This document shows, piece by piece, positions 55,489-64,000 of a stretch of DNA of 64,000 bases. Origin of the DNA: Desmodesmus armatus (Eukaryota > Chlorophyta > Chlorophyceae > Sphaeropleales > Scenedesmaceae); the NCBI GenBank assembly GCA_007449985.2, contig VIIQ02000051.1:248001-312000 (forward strand), in the 5' to 3' direction. The notes under the pieces were generated by a model. That model was not told the origin of the DNA, ran no database searches, and saw nothing but the letters and a program-made list of their open reading frames with translations. How positions within the stretch are numbered: the first letter of the stretch is position 1; every line of letters begins with the position of its first letter. Made by a program: the position numbers and the translations under genes.

Positions 55489-58268
55489 GACCGGTTGGAG
55501 TGTGCGGGGCCGCACAAGGCTCCCAGGGAACGCCATGGTCGTTGGCTGAGTGTCTGCAACACACAGACAGATACCTGTGAATGCGGAACGTGCCTCTCAT
55601 GCGGTCAACACTGCACTGAGAACTTCCAAATGCCCAAAGCAAGGTCGGTCGACGCAAGCACAGTGATCCAAGGACCACCCCAAGGTTGGAGTGGCCAGCG
55701 GAGTGAGGCAGTGTCGCTGTCATGCATGGCTCTGAAGGAAGAAGCTACATTGCTGTGTGGTATAAAACGTATGAGGGAGCATGCATATGGGGCAAGGGGC
55801 AAGAACAGCAAGTGGCAGGAGGGCAGTGTGCAGTGTCAGCAAGTGCAGGAGACTCACCTCCTCTAGCCCTCGTGAGCAGTAGTAGCCCTTTCAGTGCTGG
55901 CTATATGTAGGAGCTGGGCACTTGAAACGTGCGGATCTAGCCAAGGCGATACACCGAGATGGCTGTATTTGTGATCGTGGCTCCACCCGTTCGGGCGAGG
56001 TATACAAATTTCTGTAACTCTGTGCTTGGAGTTGACGACAAGATTGAAAACGTTGTCGAGGTGCTGAGAGGCTGCAAATTATCACCGAGTCACTCGTCAC
56101 TGACGTGCAAGGCTTGCACGGAACCATGTCCAAGGGTGACCAGAAATCAAGTGGATCTGCTAGCACCTGCCAGCACCCAAGCAAACTGATGTGACGTAAC
56201 GTCATCATCCGCTAGCCAATGTGCAAATTGCAGCACACGTAGCCTGCCAGACCTACCACAGCCGACAAGCTAGCAGTGACTGGTCTGGTAGGGCGTGCAT
56301 GGTGTGACTCGTGTCGGCAAAGTGTACCCACAAAAGCTTGTGCGCCACTAGGGTGCGGAGCAGCACAGTCTCCGAAGCGCACGCTGCACTAGCATCAGTC
56401 ATGTATCGCGGTGCAGGGCTGCCATTTGGTGCTGTTGTGGCGGGCCACCCCTTGGGAAAGGTTGTCAATTGCATACTTCAAGTGCTGTGGGGCCCCCACT
56501 CTAGACAACACTTGCAGCATGTGGCTGCTTTGGCGCAGCTGGTTGCAAGATTTAACTTTCACGTCTTATGCCAAACGGTTGAACATGGTTTTATTTTTTT
56601 CGGCCTCGGCAGGGCCGACGGTGCACACCAGTAAATACCGCAGCATAATAGCTGCTGTTTGATGCCAGTTTGCCTGCGAACAGGCCGGGTTGGCGCTCGG
56701 ACCGGCAGTTGGCGCCGGGGGCAGGTGGACCTCCGTCGATCGCCGGTGCCATGGCACATGCTGCCAAGGGTGCTTGGCTGTCAAGCCAGAACGGCTGTAG
56801 TGATGCATACGTGTTACAATATCTAATGTTGGACACCCGTTTGCTCGCGGTCAGGCACGTTCACGCCGCGTGACAGCAGCCCATCGCCGTCGATGGCAGG
56901 TGCCTGCCGTGCCCCATGCTGGTGGGCTGCTGAGGTTGCTTGGCTGTAGTAATTGCATACGTATTTTACATGTATACATCAGCCGCGGAAGCTGCCTGCT
57001 CTTTGACGTCGGTTGATGCAATTCACGACGGTGAAGGTCGTCAGGTCTGTGAGCAGCAAATCCTGCTCAGCTGCTTTGACAGTTCTTGTGCATGGCAGCA
57101 TGGCTTGGTGGCCAGTCACCTAGTCATCTCACCACAGCAACAGCTGAGGGCGAACACCTGACAGTGGCGCCAGCATGACATGTTTGCAGATCACTTAGAA
57201 CTCTGGGCACACAACATCAACTGGGGTGCTGCAGGTGTAACCCTTACTGTATAAAATATGCGGTGCAGTGTGACCTGCTGCAATCCCTTGTCAGGCCCAC
57301 CTCAACCTCTCAGCCTGCATCAGTACGCAAGCCTGGTGGCAGTCATGCCATGCAGGTGCAGCTGCACACATGTCGCTGACAGAGTGCATGCTGGCTGTCC
57401 TGGGCAGCATGCAAACAACTAATGAACATTCATGCTGATGTTGCAGGCTGCCAGGTCACGGCTGGCACATATTTTGGGTTGCAGAGGTGACACCTCTTGA
57501 AGATTCAACATTCATGTCTCGTTGCCGTTTCACACAAACCCTGAAGGCAGAGTCCTGGCCTTAGCCACACTGAATGCAGGGAAAACACAGATTCGAATCT
57601 TGCCCCTCCCACTAATTGGGGGTACCATCCCACTTGCTTCCCTTTGGCATGGTAGTCTGGTCATGGGGAAAGTGCTGGAAGTGCAGGAAAATGGCAATTA
57701 GCGTGGTGCTCCACAGCGATGCAACTTTGCATGGGAAAGTTGGTCAAGGTGCACGTCCATTCAACACCTTTCCGCCCAATACTGTCGTAGTGGCGTGTGA
57801 GGGGGGCTCAACACTGTTGAAAAGCACCTCTTAACAATTGTCAGGGTTGCAACACAGGCACCCCATGCCATTCAAAGGCAGCTGCAGGCACGGACAACCA
57901 GGCAGCAGGACAAACACCATGGCAATCTACACATACAACCTGATATGTCTCAATTCTTGCTCATGCATGCCTTTAAACGAGAGAGCTGTCGTGGCAAAAG
58001 GCGGGCTTTCACCCCATGGTGATCACACCAGTGTGCTTTTTTTGGTTTTACCAGGGGGGGGGGGGGCGTAATCCCACCGGCTGGCCACACACACAGCAAT
58101 TTTTTGACACCGGTGTGCTCCTTGTCCTAGAGGCTAAGGTGCTGTGCACTGCTGAGCTGGCGCTTGGCTCTTCATCTCCCAACTTCAGACTTTGATGGAG
58201 ACGGCATTGACGCCAGTCTACAGCACACTGGTGGTCACACCATAACAGTGACGGTCACACCACCACAG

Positions 58269-58709
58269 CGCATTGCTAATCAGCGTGCCAATCAGCACTG
58301 TCACACCTCAGCTGCCAGAAGCAGTGACAACACGAGCTGCCCGCACGTGCGCACAGCAGACAGTCACAGCCACAATCCTGAGGCACGTACAGCGCTGTAC
58401 AGCTTGTAAACACCGCCAGACACATTTCAAATTGGGCCACCTAGTTGGGCTTCAAGGTCACAGTGTCTGGCCCTTGCTGTTGCCCCCACGCATTGCTAAT
58501 CAGTGTGCCAATCAGCACTGTCCACCTCAGCTGACAGGAGCAGTGACAGCAGCAGCTGCCCGCACAGCAGACAGTCACAGCCACATTCTTGAGGTACGTA
58601 CAGCGCTGTACAGCTCTGTACAGCTTGTAAACACTGCCAGACGCAATTCAAGTTGGGCTATCATGTTGAGCTTCAAGGTCCCAGTGTCTGGCCCTTGCTG
58701 TCGCCCCCA
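58269..58709. repeat. Tandem duplication, ~220-bp unit
   Basis: The block CGCATTGCTAATCAG starts at 58269 and 58489. Both units continue through CAGACAGTCACAGCCACA and GTACAGCGCTGTACAGC to GTGTCTGGCCCTTGCTG. The second unit has an extra CTCTGTACAG insertion. No conserved reading frame. Confidence 0.92.
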
Positions 58710-61700
58710 TGCCACATCTTCACACAGACGGCATCCTGCAGTTGGTGTTGTGTGCTTCACAAAGTCAAGGCCTGCCCATGGTAGCAGCATGTAGCACTTT
58801 CAAGGATGCAGGCCCTGCAACAACCACTAGCCAAGGCTGCTTGGCACCAAAACACATGACACTGCAGCAGGCATGCCACTGCCGCAGCAACACAAGCACA
58901 CATGTGTACTGTACAGTACACGCATGCGTTCACAAGCAACTCCTCCTCAGGGAGTCCCTACAAGTTGCAGGGACGCTTGTGTGAAGGGAGGGCAGCCTTC
59001 CTTGACACCAGACAGAAGTACGGACGTACGTGCGTACATTTAGTGGCGGAGGGCAAACAGGCCATGCGGTCTTGCCACACACGGCCATCATGCCCAGCAG
59101 TTCAGACAGTACCAGCGTGACGGTGTGACAACTGCGCTCACAGTCCACACTACTGGAGCAAAACAGTACCGCCAGTCGATTGGCAGAGCACATGCACCAC
59201 TGCGATTCCAAATCAGCAGCAGCAGCAATAGATAGTTCAAACGCGGCACATGCATCTCAGCTTCAGCCAGTTGAGGCTGTGGCTGTCTGGTCGGTGCCCA
59301 CACTGTGCAAGGGTGGTGATTACACACACTGCACAAGGCGTGCAGGGGCAGGGAGGGCTTGCACCAGGTGCTCGGAGAGTCAAGCCCTGTGCGAGGGGCA
59401 ACGCACAAACCCAGCACAGCAAAGCAGCAACAACTGGGGGCACTGGCGACAGCGCGTGTGCGCATGCACCAGGCCATGGTTGCCTGCTGGCAACACTGCA
59501 ACATAAGATAGCAGCAGTACAGGCATCACTGCAGAAGCCACAAGGACAGACATCTCCCATGCATGCATACTGTTGATCTTTGAGCTGGTGCGGGGTGAGA
59601 GCAGCTGCAGCAGCAAGAGCTGCTGATTGGAACCCTTTGTGTCTGCCCCCATCATACCGGAATACAGCTGCTTTGATGAGAACTAACCAGCACAAATAAA
59701 CCCAACCGGGCACGGTGTTTTCACACCAACCCCAACGTCAACTTCACCCTTTGCCCGCAGTCGGCAGGGAGATCACATGCCACACCGCAGCACAGCAGCA
59801 GGAGAGGCTTCCACAACAAGTGTGGCCACGATAATGCTGCCTCAGCACAAGGTAAGTACCACAGCCTGATTAGCCAAAGTAAGGCCTTGTTGCCAACATG
59901 TGAAGGTGTCAGTGAAGCAACCCTGGCGTACGGGAAGCACAAACCTTGCCAAGCAAAGATTCGCTCAGGCAGAAACAACCATCACACAACACAGCACAGC
60001 GGCACAGCACAGCGCAGACAGACAATAACGCACCGCTAGTTCATACCACCATGCCCACCGAGGAGGGCATAAACACCTGACGGCAAACACAACCGATGCA
60101 GCAGCGCAAACCTTGGCTGCGGGATGGGGGATGGGTTGCAGGTGCCCTGTTGACAGGGCATTCGCGGTGGTGTAAGCAAACGATGCACACCAATGCGAAT
60201 AGTATTCTTGCCCGGTTGGAGCGAGAGATCATAACAGCGCATTGCTCCAAAGGTCAGGCCAGCCAGACACAAACAGTACTCAAATAGCAAAGCTGAGCCC
60301 AGGGGAAGATTGGTGCTGACAGTGAACCCTGCAAGCACCCAGGGTTCAAAGACCGCGCCACCACTAACGCCACCAGCGAGGGCTGACCGTGTGATTGAGT
60401 CTGTCAACGCACACCTCGTACAATAAATTCTGGAAAGAGTCCTGCCTGGTCAAAATACTGATTTGAATAGTGCTAGCTTTGTGGCACGGGGGGGACCACC
60501 TCGCAGCCCTGGCAAATACACGAACCATGTGTGACACTGATCAACGTCTGTCATTGAGTGACAGATCGGTGACAAATACATGCCATACTCAAGTGCCCTG
60601 CATACTGGGGCATAATAAACAAGTCATCCTCAGCCGAATGTCCAGCGCGAATTGCACACACCTCATCCAGTGTCCCCAACAGACTTGGCAACAGCGTGCC
60701 ACAACCAGCCAACATCATGCGTTGAAGAACACCACCACCATGTCCATACCCAGCACAGCAGGAGCTGCCAAGCAAACCATCGCCCACCGCAACAGCGGTC
60801 CAGGAGCCCAAGAGGGTGCGTGTTCCCCATCATCCCTGTTTTTTGAGGGCCATGTATACATCAGATGTACCCATTTCCCCGACATTGGCCATGTACGTGA
60901 CAGTCCCAAGCCCGTGTACAGAGCGACATACATGGATGGGATGATCCCCACCATGCGCAGGCTCTCTCCTGCAAACAAGGGAGCCAGGCTCAGCCTGGTG
61001 TGTGCCAACATCAACAATGAGCAGTGCCATACCGGGCGCCAGCCCTCGTGGCCAGGTGGCAGCAGTCAGCAGCCTTCTTGATCAGAGGCAACCCAACAAA
61101 CTATATCGACCCTCAACCATACAAGTTCCCCTGAGAATCCCCCTAACAACACCAATACGTCATACCCATCCTCACTCCATGCAAGCAAGCAGATGCCTGG
61201 TGCTTGGGATCCAAACAGCATTTGAAGAGCATGCATAGCTGCTAGCCCTGCATGGCCCTCTGTCTGCAGCAGGACCCACGATAGCTACACATACTCAAGG
61301 TCACACACCTTCAGACCAGAAAACCCTTAGACAGCCCATAAAACCCTTCAGACAGACCAGAACCACATTCATTTTTGTTGCAGTGGGAACAAACATGTTG
61401 TAGCCGCCCAGGGTACCAACAACAGACGTTCACCGGCACACCTCACTGCAATGCAGGACATCGCGATGCCTCTTCTTCAAAGCATGCTCGTCCCGTCTCC
61501 CACAAAGCAATCCCCCTCCCACACAGCGAGCACCGCTCCAAAAAAGGCAGCTCCCGTTCATGCGGTCACTACCATGCACACATCAAGTTGGCTGTAGAGG
61601 CCTGATCATCATCAACGGTACCCAAGAGCAGCGGCACCCTGTCTGACTGCGCCCTATCATCAGGCAACGCATGCGCACTCACTGACCAGCTAACTGAATA

Positions 61701-62168
61701 GGCCCTGCAGTAGCTAAGCGCAAACAAGGCTAGTCATTGGTGAGTACGCATCACCAGGTAACAACAGACGCTGCTCCAATCATGCGGCAGTGAATGGCGG
61801 CTGCCTAGGGGTACCAGTACACAACACCCAACTGTCCCCAGCACTCCACACCGCCCTGCAAGACTCCGTCATGCTGCAATCACTGCAGCATGCAAGCCGC
61901 GGATGATACTGCGCTGCCCACGCCCTTCACATGAACCACAGCCTCCTCAAGGGCAGGATGGGGCGCCAGGCGGATAAGCACTGGTGCACCTCGCTGCTGA
62001 TAATCATGCTGTCGTCGACGGCAGCTGATAATCATGCTGTCGTTATGCACACACAGGCTTCGCCGCTGAGGCCCCTAACCATCATAAGCCCGCATGCGCC
62101 CCTGCGTCAAGTTTGACTACACCCGTGAATATGTCCCACAGGCTCGACTGCAGCTGAGGAAGCAGCCA

Positions 62169-62930
62169 GAGTCGCAGCTGGCTGCGACGCATTGCAAGTC
62201 TCACAAGACGACTGCACGCACAGCGACCAAGCAGCACACACATGCCACAATCGTTGACAGTCGCAGCTGACTGCTTTCCATTGCACAGCCCAGAAGAGCA
62301 CTGCACTCACAGCGAGCAAGCAGTACAAGGACGCCAGTGTCCTCAACAGTCGCAACTGGCTGCAAAACATGCAAGCCTTAGAAGAGGACTGCGCTCACAG
62401 GGACCAAGCAGCACATGTATCAATGTCCTTGACAGTCGCAGCTGACTGCATTTCATTGCACAGCCCAGAAGAGTACTGCACTTGCAGCAACCAAGCAGCA
62501 CACCCACGTCAGTATCATCGACAATCGCAGCTGACTGCAACACATTGCAAGCCTCAGATGAGGACTACACTCACAGCGACCAAGCAGCACATGTATCAGT
62601 GTCCTCTACAGTCGCAGCTAACTGCATTTCGTTGGACAGCCCAGAAGAATACTGCACTTGCAGCAACCAAGCAGCACACCCACGCCAGTAGCCCGACAGT
62701 CGCAGCTGGCTGCAAAACATGCAAGCCTTAGAAGAGGACTGCACCTGCCGCAACCAAGCAGCACACCCACGCCAGTAGCCCGACAGTCGCAAGCTGTCTT
62801 CAAACTTTTGCAAGCTCAGATGAGGATTCAGTATCCTCTACATATGTTGCAGCTGGCTGCGAAACAGCGCAAGCCTCAGGATTCGACAGCACTCACAGCG
62901 ACCAAGCAGCACATGCGCACCAGTAACCCT
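62169..62930. repeat. Minisatellite, about nine ~88-bp units
   Basis: The unit start (GTCGCAGCTG or close variants) recurs at 62171, 62260, 62349, 62435, 62524, 62611, 62699, 62786 and 62846. Spacings are 89, 89, 86, 89, 87, 88, 87 and 60. Each full unit also has GACCAAGCAGCACA or CAACCAAGCAGCACA near its end. Two unit types alternate: one with TTGCACAGCCCAGAAGAG, the other with GCAAGCCTTAGAAGAGGAC. That points to a higher-order ~176-bp period. Frames running through it encode no known domain. Confidence 0.95.
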
Positions 62931-63274
62931 CCAAATCTGCCTCCCTGTGGCAGCCACCTCTGTTCTGCTCTGCCTGTAAAGGCAGCCTCCGCCACTCCGC
63001 CACGCTGGGTGCTGATGACTCGACAAGATGCTTTTAGCAACATGAGCACCCACCATAAAGTACATTAGAAGGAGCACAAGATGCGCGCTGAATAACAACA
63101 CATGCCTTAGGGACACACCCTCAGGCAGCGCAATGACCAAGCCCAGCGAGTGAAGGTTGCAAAGTGCGTGATAACGCGAGTAACCACAGCAGCCACCCAT
63201 GCATGACCACAAGGGAGCATGCTTGGCAACCACCCATGCCTCAGCACTACGCTGCACCCACATTCATTAACCAA

Positions 63275-63416
63275 CCATGCATGTGCATACAAGCGCCTGT
63301 ACAGACAGCCACCTACAACCACCATGCATGTGCATACAAGCGCCTGTACAGACAGCCACCTACAACCACCATGCATGTGCATACAAGCGCCTGTAAAGAC
63401 AGCCACCTACAACCAC
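63275..63416. repeat. Three tandem 47-bp units
   Basis: CCATGCATGTGCATACAAGC followed by GCCTGTACAGACAGCCACC and TACAACCAC, three times with a period of exactly 47 bp and almost no divergence. The last unit has GTAAAG for GTACAG. The high identity suggests a recent expansion. Confidence 0.95.
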
Positions 63417-63982
63417 AGCAGAGGCGGATGGGACTGTCATGATGTCTGAGAGGCGCATGACAACCACACGCAGAGTGTACTGCCTCTGTGGCCTCGGAGG
63501 CAGTGTTCAAACTGAGCAAGCTCAATGGGTGGTGTGCCGGCTGGGTTGCCATGCAGCGCATGCATGTGCAACAGTTGGTTGACTGCTAGATTGTGTAACA
63601 CACACCCCCACTGGCTGGACTGACCTGTGTGCTGGTGGTGGCGCCGGCATGGCTTGGCTTGTCCAGGCTTGGCTTGCCCGTGTTGCTTGCCTTCCCGCCC
63701 TTGCGTGCCGTTGCTGCCAGCTGCAGTGCAGCCTTCATCATCGAGGGAGTAGGCGCACGCCGTTGATGGTGGTGGTGACCAGTAGGGGTTATCAAAGGCA
63801 TCAGGGTGTAGCGTTGAACATCAGATCGTGGGGCGTGGCAGCCAGTTTGGGTTTGGATGGGTCGCATGAGGAGGGCGTTGGTTGTAGTGAAGACGACGCA
63901 TACACGGCAGACAAGTGGACAGCAGAGGCGGATGGGACTGCCATGATGTCTGAGAGGCGCATGACAACCACATGCAGAGTGT
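63417..63982. repeat. Pair of ~62-bp direct repeats 504 bp apart
   Basis: AGCAGAGGCGGATGGGACTG and the following ~40 bases (to GCAGAGTGT) occur at 63417-63478 and 63921-63982 with two or three differences. They bracket the candidate exon at 63625-63741. Confidence 0.9.
63625..63741 (-). CDS. Weak candidate exon of an unknown minus-strand gene
   Basis: From ATG ATG at 63741 a frame of 39 codons reads through an Ala/Lys/Ser-rich segment (MMKAALQLAATARKGGKASN ... AGATTSTQ) to a CAG|GTCAGT donor at 63624. The composition is less random than neighbouring frames and the donor is good. However, no downstream exon could be found in the satellite-rich DNA below 63.4 kb. No domain recognised. It could equally be chance. 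Confidence 0.2.
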
Positions 63983-64000
63983 GTGCTCACATGACATGCA

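Larger units (their letters stand above)
55489..63624. other. Eight-kilobase gene-poor, satellite-rich stretch
   Basis: None of the many short frames shows a recognisable domain. The first few hundred bases would hold the PP2C promoter. The region includes a diverged duplication near 56670-56960, a ~220-bp tandem duplication (58269-58709), a ~88-bp minisatellite (62169-62930) and a 47-bp triplicate (63275-63416). It also includes the first copy of a ~62-bp direct repeat whose second copy is at 63921. Confidence 0.6.

Noticed and set aside
55190..55723. 177-codon minus-strand frame
   Set aside because: A different frame from the short PP2C first exon lying inside it, with no domain. The MSGEVLLAMDAALTEQ exon in the other frame joins the PP2C model in phase.
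62169..62930. CRISPR-like array
   Set aside because: Units are ~88 bp, diverged along their whole length, with no distinct repeat/spacer split and no cas genes, in a eukaryotic context. It is a minisatellite.

Overview
The window looks like nuclear DNA of a green alga, most likely a chlorophyte of the Chlamydomonadales. The genes are broken by many short spliceosomal introns with GT...AG ends. CAG/GCA-type low-complexity tracts and mini- and microsatellites are everywhere. TGTAA, the green-algal polyadenylation signal, follows some stop codons. The gene set (plastid ABC1 kinase, CysW-type sulfate permease, mitochondrial-type gamma carbonic anhydrase, Cys-Met copper-family protein) fits a green alga. 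I do not assign a species. I see no rRNA, tRNA, CRISPR, bacterial operon or recognisable transposon protein.

Layout. 971-7757 (+): an ABC1/ADCK-family kinase with 11 exons. 7.8-10.4 kb: gene-free, with a diverged direct repeat. From 10.4 kb on, every supported gene is on the minus strand. In genomic order they are an F-box/leucine-rich-repeat protein (10372-14479, 8 exons), cyanate hydratase (14751-16512, 5 exons), the CCT2/TCP-1-beta chaperonin subunit (17387-22648, 13 exons), a gamma carbonic anhydrase (23737-27534, 9 exons with a start codon split by an intron), a CysW/SULP2-like sulfate permease (28424-31761, 7 exons) and an organelle-targeted SAP-domain, alpha-repeat protein (32846-35162, 3 exons). 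35.2-40.1 kb has no convincing gene. 40.1-47 kb holds two low-complexity Q/S/A-rich proteins of unknown function (40138-42026 and 45801-46957, the second with an unresolved frame break) separated by repeat-rich DNA. 49254-52473 encodes a secreted, Cys/His/Met-rich protein carrying an exact copy of the green-algal CTR copper-transporter Cys-Met motif but no transporter membrane domain. 53719-55488 is a PP2C-type protein phosphatase. 55.5-64 kb is mostly satellite-like, with one weak candidate exon near the end.

Exon models were built by hand. Splice phases were checked so that each main model translates without interruption: ABC1K 1053 aa, F-box/LRR 522, cyanase 167, CCT2 528, gamma-CA 306, sulfate permease 374, SAP protein 589, CTR3-like 337, PP2C 407. 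The genes are ordinary nuclear neighbours rather than a pathway cluster. Several handle small inorganic substrates (cyanate, bicarbonate, sulfate, copper), but I treat that as coincidence unless synteny shows otherwise.

The most notable items are the CTR3-like copper protein with a probable GPI-anchor tail and two GTAC cores upstream, the gamma-CA start codon interrupted by an intron, a 44-bp perfect palindrome inside an intron of the F-box/LRR gene, and a 50-nt micro-intron in the ABC1 kinase.
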